The position numbers were made by a program, and so were the translations under genes. DNA of 64,000 nt. Source: Hibiscus mutabilis. Taxonomy: Eukaryota > Streptophyta > Magnoliopsida > Malvales > Malvaceae. Positions within the stretch are counted from its first letter, which is position 1. Each line of letters begins with the position of its first letter. The DNA lies in assembly GCA_019671005.1 (NCBI GenBank), contig CM033715.1:3534001-3598000 (forward strand), written 5' to 3'. Shown piece by piece: positions 51,109 to 61,893 of this stretch. The notes beneath the pieces were generated by a model, which had not been told where the DNA came from, did not search any database, and worked only from the letters and a program-made list of their open reading frames with translations.

Positions 51109-54100
51109 TGTAACATCCCAAAAACTGGTCTAGTTAGAATTGGGTTCCGGCGATCGGAAATCCTACTATAAGAGGTTTGAATTTTTGCACCAATGTTGAC
51201 TATATGATCCATTTTCTTAATGTTGAAACTTGATTGAGTCTAATATTTGAATTAAATACCTTATTGGAAAGTCAAAATATTGAATCTGAGTTAAGGGTAT
51301 CGATACGGTAGGTACCGTATCGGTACGGTCTAAATGCTTTTAACTAACTTATTTGTTTTAGCATGAGCGTATCGATACGGCCACGAGTGTATCGATACGG
51401 GTCATCTGTCCAAATTTGTTTTATTGATTAAATTGAAAGAAAATGGGGATTGGTGATGACTCACCTTCTTGATTCCCACCCTTTACATGTGATGACTTAG
51501 GAACGGTGATGAATAACCATTAATTGCTTAGAATGATTGAAAAGGCTTGGGGGATAAAAATTAATAAGATAAGCAAACTTTGGTAATAGGAAATCTCTAT
51601 ATTGGTTGCAAATGAGGTGGGGACCAAATTTGTTTTAAAATGAGTAAGAGAAGGTTTCCTCATTATTTACCTTCACCGGAGCAAAACCCCATCTTTTGTT
51701 AACTTCATCTCCTACCTAAGCACACACCTCCATTGTTGTATTCAACCTCAAGCAAGCACACACGTCATTTGTTGGCCACCTTAAACTCAAGTGTTCTTCG
51801 ATTTGAAAACTTCATCAAAAAGCCATCGGTTGGGTAAGTAAAAGCCCTCAAGCAATTTTTGAAATCCATGGGTATTGAGGGTTTAATTTGTTAGAGTATG
51901 CCCAAAGAGCAATCATGAGATGATTGTAAAAGACATACTTATTTTATCTTGTTTATTAATATAAATCCATTATTATTATTTCAGTCTTATTCTGTGTATC
52001 TATAAATAAACTAAATTATAATAAAGTCCTTAGAATAATATAGCTATTCTTGAATGTCCTTAGTCAAGAATTATTGTGGGCTTGGACAACAATAATGTAT
52101 TAAGACTAATATGTAGTTGATTGATGACAAAGTGTTGACATTGACATGGAGATGTCAAAATCAATACTTAAGTATGTGTTAGGGAACAACATACTGGACT
52201 AACCCGCTATGAGCATGTTTCTTAGATTATTATGTGACAGTCACAACATTGCTTATGGTGATAACTACATGTATGATCCTTAGACTTGAGATCATCATTA
52301 TTTCAACATCGTGAGTGACATATTTTGATACGATCAAACGCGTGTCGTAACTGACTACACTATAAAGACTGATATTGGATATGTCATAATCCATGTAGCG
52401 AAATATGGTTGATCAAGATAGGATTTGTCCCTCCTACATAATATGAGTAATATCATAGCCCACTTGATTGAGTGTGACTAGAAAATGGATGGCCATGCTC
52501 GAATAAATTAATATGGGATATCATAATTATTCGTTTATAATAGTCTACTCAAGATATCAAGAAACATTAGATGGACTATACAAGTGTGACTAATCCATGA
52601 CTTGTGTCTGATCTAGATATGAGGACAAACATATGAAATACATGAAAAAAGTTAATCACGGAAAAAAGGTTAAATCGAACCACAATTTCATGTAACTTAG
52701 GTAGCAATGATGTATTGCTAGATGCCACTCATTGCTTGTAATATTAGAATTGTTCTAGATATTTCTGCTAACGTTACATGAACCTACAAGGGTCACACCC
52801 TATGATTGAAAAGAAAAAAATATCGATTAGATAGCATGCGTACAAACTTGTTATACATGTAATTAGTGAGAAACCAAAATTGTTATAATTATTGTAATTA
52901 TGGATAATTTCGTTTATATATATGTTAATATTTGATAAGTTATTGTAATTATCAAATATTATTAAAGTATATATATCTCTAAAAGAAACATAATTAAAGT
53001 AGAATCATATTCTACATATTTAATTATATTCGGTTAAATATATTGTATATTTAAGAATTCAAATTTAATTAGAATTAGGTTTTTAAATGTTATATAAAGG
53101 CATAAGGTCTAGCAACCATTTATTTATGTTTTTGAAAAACCTCTCTAATAGTTAGAGAAGAGAAAATATTGTTCGTTTCATTCGGGTGGACTGCGTAGAG
53201 GTCAGAACGCTATTGTGACAACTCAGATTCAATTTGGTTATTCCAAATTCCCTACGGATTTCCAGATTTATTAAGGTAACGTTTCATCTTTCATCACCCC
53301 AAATTTGTCTCTTGTACCTGGATCAATTGTGGATTACGCCAGATAATTTTTCCGCTGCGTCTGGGGTGTACCAGCGTTTTCCAACATAATTTTAATTCGA
53401 ATTGTTAAGCCTAATATTTGTAATGATTATCGATGTTGTTATATCGATTGTACCACTTTCTTATTGATTCCTCGTAGCTCAAGGTTTGGATAAAGCTAGG
53501 CCATCATCTCCAAAGCAAGCTAAGAATAAAAGAATTATGACCCAAAAGCCTTAGGAGCTTCGGAATCCAAGGTGAGTGTAGTCGGAGTCTCGAGAGTTGG
53601 CTAGGTGCCACCTCAAATCATTGATTTTAAATTGCTAGCCATTGTAATGAAGGTGATTGCATAAAACACTATTGAATGTGTGGTAAGTAAGAGTAAGTAT
53701 TGCATAGAATCCATATTGAAGATTTATCGCTAATTGCTATTAAGGTATGTTCATGACCATTAGATTATTGACATGTGATTATTGCTATTGCCTATTGCTA
53801 TGATCATATGACTATTGAGTTATTGTGTTTTACCTATTGTTATGAAACTATTGTTATTGAGCTATTTTTTATTGAACCTTGGGATCGAAGTATTGGATAC
53901 AATTGGCATGCCATAGATTTCATGAGCTCATTGGTACGTGTTAGGCTTCGGCCTTTATTGTGGTGCGGTGGGGGGATGTTATGTGTATTGGTCAATTTGG
54001 TATGGAAAAGGGACAATGATAATGATGACTAGACCTCTATTACTATTGTTGGTGTTGAGGTGGAATTCGTGTATCCATATACCGAGAATCGACCCAAGGG

Positions 54101-55478
54101 AAAACTATTGATTATTGTTGGTGTTTACTGATGTGGAAGCTATCGATATGCTATTGACTATGATCACTATGTTGGATATTGATGCCATTGCTATGATGTC
54201 TGAATATTGACATTGAGTATGATTATTATGCTTTATATTGATGCTATGATATGCCTATATGTAATCGCTTATGTTAGGATGCCATTAAGTATGCCATTGG
54301 ACTACGAGTTATTGCATATCATGCTCATTTATTGTTTATGGCTACCTCACTTAGACTATATAAGTCTAATGCATTCATCTTCCACATTTCAGGTTAAGAA
54401 AGTTATTGGTTCGAGATCGGGATTAGTTGGAAGATCGGCAAGTCACCACAAATTTAGAGTAATATGTTTTGTCCTTATGAACTTCTAGTATGGTGGCAAA
54501 GTAGTTAAAATAGTCACATATGAATCTTTTGATGTGTAAACATTGTCTATGTTTTGTATAAGACTAAGTGGCCCTAAATGACCTTTTAAAAGTGACTAAA
54601 AATGGTTAATGTTGCATACTTGACTTTAAAAGGTGAAAACATAGTAAGTGGATTCAGATTAACATGAAATTTGACATGCTAGTAGTTTATAATGTTTAAA
54701 ACTTGTTGGTAAAGTTTCATTGCATTTGAATTTGAATTTTCATGTGAAATCAAATAAAAACCAACTAAAATCTGTCATTACATAGAAGAACGTATCAGTA
54801 CGGGTGATGGCGTATCGATACGGTCTTGCATATTTGGTAAGTCAATGATTGGTCAAAATGGGGTGTATCGATACAATTTAGGCGTAACGGTATGGAAAAT
54901 GGGTACTGGAATTTGGGTGTAGAAATGGTGTTGATACGGTCCTAGAGGGTATCGATACGGAGTCAATAGGGTCAATTTGTATTGATATAGTCCCAAGTGT
55001 ACCGATACAATTTTGCTATGTTTGAATCTGGAATCCTTGAATTAGGTATCGATATAGCCTATAAGGTATCGATATGGTGTTAGTTAATTTTGTTATAAAG
55101 AATAAAAAGAGATGTTTTGGAGAGTTTACAAAACGGTTACTAAAGTTATTTAGTTTAAATAATTAGGTTAACGATATTTGATAGTAACAAAAATTCACAG
55201 ATTAATAATTGGTAGTTTTAATTATAGGTTGGTAGTAAATAATTCGTATTAGGATCGCTCATTTGTATAGTTTACAATTTAGTCCCTAAGCTTGTAGAAG
55301 TTTGAAATTGACCCTATATTGAGTCAGTAATTAATATTTAGGTTCACTAAGCTGTAAATAAGAATATTAGAACTTCCGAGTGAATTTCTGACTTCAATTA
55401 ATCTTCCGATTTTCGAATATGTTTTTCGATAACGCTTTTCGACCCGGTTCTCTTCCAGACTAGGAAGGGGGTGTTACA
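51109..55478 (+). repeat. LTR B of the gag-only array, carrying a nested solo LTR
   Basis: 4370 bp including the 1498-bp insertion at 51889-53386 and one 5-bp duplication, so about 2867 bp of its own. Ends GGTGTTACA at 55478, directly before a primer site. It lies between both gag regions and serves as 3' LTR of one and 5' LTR of the other. Palindrome clusters at about 51298-51400 and 54789-55075, several sites showing C-to-T or G-to-A changes at CG. Confidence 0.87.
51889..53386 (+). mobile_element. 1498-bp solo LTR nested in LTR B
   Basis: Starts TGTTAGAGTATGCCC and ends TTTTCCAACA, with TAATT on both sides (51884-51888, 53387-53391). LTRs A and C lack it, which fixes both ends exactly. 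A TATATAAA near 53092 is a plausible LTR promoter, oriented plus. No internal coding sequence or second LTR, so a recombination-derived solo LTR. Superfamily uncertain, perhaps Copia. Confidence 0.88.
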
Positions 55479-56946
55479 ATTTATAGTATCAGAGCTAAAG
55501 TTTAGTCGGTTTTGGACTAAACCTATACATGTCTGTATTGATTATTGTGTTACTTTGCCACCTAGGAGTTATTTTATTGTATATTGCGACTTGCCGGCTA
55601 ATCTGATCTCTTTATGTTTAGATGACTAACTTTAATCAAGCTCGAATGGATGAGCATATCGCTGACTCCTCCACGCACGGTGGGGAAGTTAGAAGAAGAT
55701 AACCTTTGAATCCGCAAAACCCTCCGATACATAACCCTGAGCCTGGGGTGCAGTCTGCTCATACCGAGTGTTTAAGGAGCATGACTGACATGTTTAAGAT
55801 GCTCATCACTTCGATACAGTCAGAGCACACCCCCAAACAGCTTATCTGAATATTCGAGCCGCTATTGATAAACTTAAACAATACCCAGTTTACACGTTTA
55901 TCGGCCATGACCTAGATATTCTAGAGATCGCAGAATACTGGCTGGAGAATACTCTGAAAATGTTGAATAAACAAATGAAGTGCCTCGAGGAGCACAAGTT
56001 AGAGTTTGCCTTGGCTTTGATCACCGAAGAAGCACAAAGTTGGTGGGACACCGTAACACTCATTGTACTCGAACACTGAGTTACGTGAGACTTATTCCTT
56101 CGAGAGTTTCGTAAAAAGTATATCAGTGTTTACTATGTTGCTGAAAGGCATAAGAAGTGTCTTCACCTGAAACGTGGAGAAAGACCCGGGGAGCAATACA
56201 TCCAAGATTTCTGTAAGTATGCAAGGTATGGTGCCGAGATTATACGCACAGAAAATGAGAAGTGTCAAATGTTTGTAGATGGCCTCTGTGATGCACTACG
56301 TCCTCTATTCACTGCTCTAGAGATAGAGGACTTCCAGACTCTTGTTAATCGAGCCATTGCTACTAAAACCTCCCATAAGGCCTATGAAAAGAAGGATGAG
56401 AACTGAGCTTGATAGGAAAAGAGGCACCGAGATGAATCTCATTCATATGAATCATTCAAGAAGGGAAAACACCATAGTTCAAAACAGAATATGTATTCAC
56501 AACCTTCCCAACATGAATATTTTGCTAAGCCTCAGTCTGTAACTCATTTATTTTCTACTGCTGACCTTATTGAGAGCTTTGATGGCTCGAAACAAGAAAC
56601 GAAACACCCAATTTGTGACTTCTGTCAACATAAGCATCCTGAAGGGCAATGTTGTAAGAAATCAGGAGCTTGTTTCTTCTGTGGCAAGATGGGGCATCTT
56701 ATCCAAGATTGTCCTAAGAATAAGTCTGCCTCTGCATCAGTTAATCTATCCCCTGATCAATCCTTTAGAGGTAAGGCAAGGAAGCATGGTTCCTTCGAAA
56801 GATCTAGAGGGTCATCTAAATCAACATACCAACCCAAATCTAAAGTTTATGCCCAGATGTACCATGTGAAAACTACAGGACAAGGGGATGATCGCCCTAC
56901 CAACTCAGGTAAAAAATTCGAGGATGAATTTTTCTTAAGGGGGAAT
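55479..56946 (+). pseudogene. gag remnant in internal region 2
   Basis: Better preserved than region 1. The frame starts near ATG 55622. The gag core WWDTVTLIVLEH lies at about 56040-56075, LRPLFTALEIEDFQTLVNRA near 56300, then a Gln/Ser-rich linker. The 56491-57018 frame holds CDFCQHKHPEGQC and the intact CCHC knuckle CFFCGKMGHLIQDC (about 56668-56712), the usual Ty3/gypsy gag ending. Its last codons run into LTR C. TAA near 55701, TGA near 56079 and 56088, and others block translation of the full protein. Confidence 0.83.
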
Positions 56947-59836
56947 TGTAACATCCCAAAAATTGGTCTAGTTAGAATTGGGTTCTGGCGATCAGAAATC
57001 CTACTCCAGGAGGTTTGAATTTTTGAACCAATGTTGACTATATGATTCATTTTCTTAATGTTGAACCTTGATTAAGTCTAATCTTTGAATTGAGAACCTT
57101 ATTGGAAAGTCAAAATGTTGAATTTGAGTTAAGGATATCGATATGGTAGGTACCGTATCGGTACGGTTTAATGGCTTTTAAACTAACTTATCTATTTTAG
57201 CATGAGTGTATCGATACGGCCACAAGTGTATCAATACGGGTCCTCTGTCCAAATCTATTTTATTGATTAAATTGAAATAAAATGAGGATTGGTGATGACT
57301 CACCGACTTGCTTCCCACTCTTCATGTGGGATGACTTAGAAAAGCTTATGAATAGCCATTAATTGCTTAGAATGACTGAAAAGGCTTGAGGGGATAGAAA
57401 TGAATAAGATAAGCAAACCTTTGGTAATATGAAATCTCCTTATTGGTTGCAAATGAGGTGAGGAATGATTGGGGAACAAATTTGTTTTAAAATTAGTAAG
57501 AAAAGGGTTTCCTCATTGTTTACCTTCGCGAGCAAAACCTCATCTTTTGTTAACTTCATCTCCTACCTAAGCTTACACCTCCATTGTTGTCTTCAACCTC
57601 AAGCAAGCACACACCTCCTTTGTTAGCCACATTAAACTCAAGTGTTCTTTGATTTGAAAGCTTCATCGAAAAGCCATCGGTTGGGTAAGTAAAAGCCCTC
57701 AAGCAATTCTTGAAATCCATGGATATTGGGGGTTTAATTTTAAGTCGAATTGTTATGCCTAATCTTTGTAATGGTTATCAATGTTGTTATATCGATTGTA
57801 ACACTTTCTTATTGATTCCTCGTATCTCAAGGTATAGAAGAAGCTAGGCCATCATCTCTAAAGCAAGCTAAGAATAAAAGAATTACGATCCAAGAGCCTT
57901 AGGAGCTTCAGAATCTAAGGTGAGTGTAGTCGGAGTCTCGAGAGTTGGCTATGTGCCACCTCGGATCATTGATTTTGAATTGCTAACCATTGTAATGAAG
58001 GTGATTGCATAAAACATTATTGAAAGCTACGTGAGGTAAGTAAGAGTAAGTATTGCATAGAATTCATGTTGAAGCTTTATCACTAATTGCTATTTAGGCA
58101 TGTTCATTGCCATTAGATTATTGACATGTGATTATTGCTATTGCCTATTGCTATGATCATATGACTATTGAGTTATTGTGTTTTACCTATTGTTATGAAA
58201 CTATTGTTATTGAGCTATTTTTTATTGAACCTTGGGATCGAAGTATTGGATACAATTGGCATGCCATAGATTTCATGAGCTCATTGGTACGTGTTAGGCT
58301 TCGGCCTTTATTGTGGTGCGGTGGGTGGATGTTATGTGTATTGGTCAAGTTGGTACGGCGGAGGGACAATGATAATGATGACTAGACCATTATTGCTATT
58401 GTTGGTGTTGAGGTAGAATTCGTGTATCCATATTCTGAGAATCGGCCCAAGGGAAAACTATTGATTATTGTTATTGTTTACTGATGTGGAAACTATCTAT
58501 ATGCTATTGACTATGATCACTATGTTGGATATTGAGACCATTGCTATGATGTCTGAATATTGACATTGAGTATGATTATTATGCTTTATATTGATGCTAT
58601 GATATGCCTATATATAATCGCTTATGTTAGGATGCCATTAAGTATGCCATTGGACTATGAGTTATTGCATATCATGCTCATTTATTGTTTATGGCTACCT
58701 CACTTAGACTATATGAGTCTAAAGCATTCATCTTCTACATTTCAGGTTAAGAAAGTTATCGGTTCGAGATCGAGATTAGTTGGAAGATCGGCAAGTCACC
58801 ACAAGTTTAGAGTAACGTGTTTTGTCCTTATGAACTTCTAGTATGATGGCAAAGTAGTTAAACTAGTCACGTATGACTCTTTTGATGTGTAAACGTTGTA
58901 TATGTTTTGTATAAGACTAAGTGGCCCTAAATGACCTTTTAAAAACGACTAAAATGGTTAATGTTGCATATTTGGCTTTAAAAGGTGAAAACATAGTAAA
59001 TGGATTCGAATTAACATGAAAGTTGGCATGCTAGTAGTTTATAATGTTTAAAACTTGCTGGTAAAGTTTCATTGCATTCGGATATGAACTTTTAGGTCAA
59101 ATCGAATAAAAACTAGCTAAAATCTGTCGTTACAAGGCAAGGCGTATCGGTACTGGTGATGGCGTATCGATACGGTCTTGCATATTTGGTAAGTCAACAA
59201 TCGGTCAAAATGGGGTATATCGATACGGTTTAGGCATATCGGTATGGAAAATGGGTACTGGAATTTGGGTGTAGAAATGGTATCGATACGATCCTAAAGG
59301 GTATCGATACGGAGTCAACAATGTCAACTTGTATCGATACAGTCCAAAGTGTACCGATACGGTTTTGCTATGTTTGAATTTGGAATCCTTGAATTAGGCA
59401 TGGCGTATCGATACAGCCTATAAGGTATCGGTACGATGTTAGTTAATTCTGTTATAAAGAATAAAAAGATAATTTTTGGACAGTTTACAAAATGGTCACT
59501 AAAGTTATTTAGTTTAAATGATTAGGTTAACGATATCCGATAGTAACGGAACTTCACAGATTAATAATTGGTAAGTTTAATTACAAGTTGGTAATAAAGA
59601 ATTCGGATTAGGATCACTAATTTGTAATGTTTACGATTTTGTCCCTAAGCTTGTAAAAGTTTATAATTGACCCCATATTGAGTCAGTAATTGATAGTTAG
59701 GTTCACTAAGCTTTAAATAAGAATATTAGAACTTCTGAATGAATTTCCGACTCTGATTAAGCTTCTGATTTCCGAATATGTTTTACGATAACGCTTTCCG
59801 ACCCTGTTCTCTACCATACTAGGAAGGGGTGTTACA
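56947..59836 (+). repeat. LTR C of the gag-only array
   Basis: 2890 bp, TGTAACATCC to GGTGTTACA. Palindrome clusters at about 57136-57240 and 59142-59435. It has no primer site after it and returns directly to LINE sequence, so it is the outer 3' LTR. Confidence 0.88.
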
Positions 59837-61265
59837 CTTTTTCTTCCCTTTTGGCTTAGGATCTGACGTGTCATCCAAGGGCCCACAGCCGTTAATAACA
59901 TTCTCTTTGATGGAATCTGCCATTGGAAAGGTTAGATCAATGTCAGTATTAATTGCAACATGGGAAGAATCACAGCGTTCCTCGAAACGATAAGAACTTC
60001 CCTGAGCGTCTTTTCCCTTTTTCCGAACTGGAATTTCCCTCGGAGGGGGAGATACGGCCGTTCCCTTCCCTGTATTGACTCCATATTCATCAGATTTAGA
60101 ACTTAATTCCGGCCATACGTCTGCAAAATTCTCCTTCAGTCCCCTTGTTCCACAAACGACTCATCCTCTTTGATAGATCCCAGTTTGATTTTCATGCAAT
60201 ACGGTACACCCATTGGTGACACCAGAATTTGTTCCGGAATGGTCGAAGGGCTTGCAACTCAGATAATAATCCTTGCGACATCTAACCTTTCTCTACTTTT
60301 AGTCGCTTCATCGGTGCACACAAACGAGCCCCACCGATCCCCTAGAACTTTGAAGAAGCTCTCATGCCAACAGAGTAATGGTACCCCCAAAAGCAGGACT
60401 GCACAGAAGTAATGAAGGATCCCGTCCAGAGATAGATGCCCAATCTACTCAAACCAATAGCACAAAGCCTTTCGTTTGTTGTTCCACGTCTCCTCTATAA
60501 CTTGGACATTTTTAAATATGATAACCATAGAATCCCATTCAACTCCCCACTTGACAACTTGAACGTCAATATCATCATGTAGTAGCGCCTTTTGAATAAA
60601 ATCATGCTTAAATGATTTCTTAATCACCCCCACCATACAACATTTGATTCATTCAATGTCTTGTGTCGGTACCCTAAAATCTAGATTACTTCTCATTATG
60701 CCATGATCGTTCTTGTCTTTCTCCAAGTTATGCACGTTTTCCTCATTCCTTCCATTGCCTTCCACCACCTTAAGGTTGCTTAGCAATGCATCACGATAGG
60801 ACTTTGCCATGTTACCCTTCCTCGTCTTATCACCTTTACCACTTGAATCAACAAAAGCTCTCGAGCACTCCGAAAATGCAGCTTTCTTGTCAACAGGATT
60901 CCTATTGTTCTTTTGACCATTATTTCCAATACTTCTGATGCTAGTTTTAGGAAACATGGCACGGTATACACGAACCACCATCCCACCAATTCTTGTATTA
61001 TCCATCCATCTCTCCCCGTTTTGCCATGGATATAAAAGCAAAGGTTTTCTCCTTGTAGTGTGACCGCCGATTGATGACTGGAATGAAGACCTTAACCACT
61101 CTATCATGGAAGTTGGAAAGTTCCCTCAAAGCCTCCCTATAAACCTTCATACTTAGATTGTCCACAAATATTGTCCATTCTAGGCTCCGATTGTTCTTCT
61201 CAATATGTCCACCGCCACTCCAATCCCCTCTGCTCCTAGCAGCTTCTCCTTCTCTCCGCTCACCA
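59837..61265 (-). pseudogene. LINE ORF1 5' part: RRM and DUF4283-like regions (broken)
   Basis: From the 5' end on the minus strand: an RNP-like region EWTIFVDNLS (about 61180-61150) and VVKVFIP, then TRIGGMVVRVYRAMF, together an RNA-recognition motif split by a frameshift near 61050. A basic hydrophilic linker follows (61107-60649). Then comes a DUF4283-like part with FKHDFIQKALL (about 60620) and RLDVARII (about 60285). The last part is acidic and reads openly to the nested insertion at 59837, ending PKPKGKKK. ORF1 proteins of this lineage bind the element RNA. Stops at several points, including TGA near 60445, mark it as decayed. Confidence 0.82.
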
Positions 61266-61273
61266 TTTTTTTG

Positions 61274-61286
61274 TTTTAACCATTTA
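61274..61286. repeat. LINE target-site duplication, right copy
   Basis: TTTTAACCATTTA, adjacent to the LINE 5' end on the minus strand; partner at 42169-42181. Confidence 0.75.
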
Positions 61287-61893
61287 GATTTAAAATTCTA
61301 TTAATTTAATTATCGTCCCCCCAAATTTTTTTGTTCTTCATCGTTGCTCGTCATCCCTCGACACTCACCCAAAATGTTATGTTGTTTTCGAGGAACACAC
61401 ATTTTTTATGCAAAAGATGTTTTTTTACAGATGTGTCTTTCATAAAGTACTTTTTATATGACACACATTTTGTCATTTCGTAAAACACTTCTTATAGGAT
61501 GCGTCTTCATACTATGTGGTCAAATTAGATATTATTTCATTAAATAACCTAAAAATGGTAAAAGATCCTTTTTTTTTCCTACCTAATTAATGAATACCGT
61601 AGTGTGACAAGAAAAGGAAAAAAAATCTAAGAGAAGGTGGTAAAATCCAAAAGAAAAAAAAGCACAATTAAAAATGTATATCTTGGCGCCAATGAATTCT
61701 CGGGTAAAAACCGGCGCGCTCAAAATTTTAAAAAACACCGCATTAGTTTAGCTTCTCCCGCCAACTCCGCCGCTTATCTTTCTTCGTGCATTTCTCATTT
61801 ATAAATAAAAAAGTTAGCACAGGCTTAATTCTCCGTTTTTCCATAGAATCATAAAAGAATTAAAGAAAATCCAGTAACGGTTTCGGGGCCAAT
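61287..61893 (+). promoter_or_regulatory. ORC6 upstream region with E2F-like sites
   Basis: The 600 bp between the LINE target site and ORC6 turn GC-richer from 61680. TTGGCGCCAA (61683-61692) is a palindromic E2F-type match, and TCCCGCCAA (61756-61764), reverse TTGGCGGGA, is a second. Replication licensing genes including plant ORC genes are known E2F targets, so S-phase control is likely, though binding is inferred only. The leader probably begins near 61780. Confidence 0.6.

Larger units (their letters stand above)
46801..59836 (+). mobile_element. tandem gag-only LTR retrotransposon array (TR-GAG type)
   Basis: Order: LTR A 46801-49641, internal 1 49642-51108, LTR B 51109-55478, internal 2 55479-56946, LTR C 56947-59836. 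LTRs start TGTAACATCC and end near GGTGTTACA. Each internal region begins with a Met-tRNA-type primer site (TGGTATCAGAGC at 49647-49658; TAGTATCAGAGC at 55484-55495). Each ends with a purine tract (AAGGGGGAGA near 51097; AAGGGGGAA near 56938) just before the next LTR. Only a Ty3-type gag is present; no protease, reverse transcriptase or integrase fits in 1.47 kb. Long LTRs with a gag-only interior match the TR-GAG class described in plants, which must borrow enzymes from an autonomous relative. The flanks CCCTA (46796-46800) and CTTTT (59837-59841) are not identical, but the host LINE frame is restored if five bases are removed. Confidence 0.88.
42182..61273 (-). mobile_element. L1-like LINE with RRM-type ORF1, interrupted by nested LTR elements
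   Basis: Reading the minus strand from 61273: ORF1 with an RNA-recognition motif, then the nested array (59836-46801), then the rest of ORF1, endonuclease, reverse transcriptase, zinc-knuckle-like and RNase H regions to about 42390, and an A-tail remnant at 42182-42195. Without the nested 13 kb it is about 6 kb, a normal full-length plant L1. A 13-bp duplication flanks it (42169-42181, 61274-61286; 12 of 13 identical). RRM-bearing ORF1 is typical of the BNR-type L1 lineage. Stops and frameshifts in every domain show it is dead. Confidence 0.88.
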
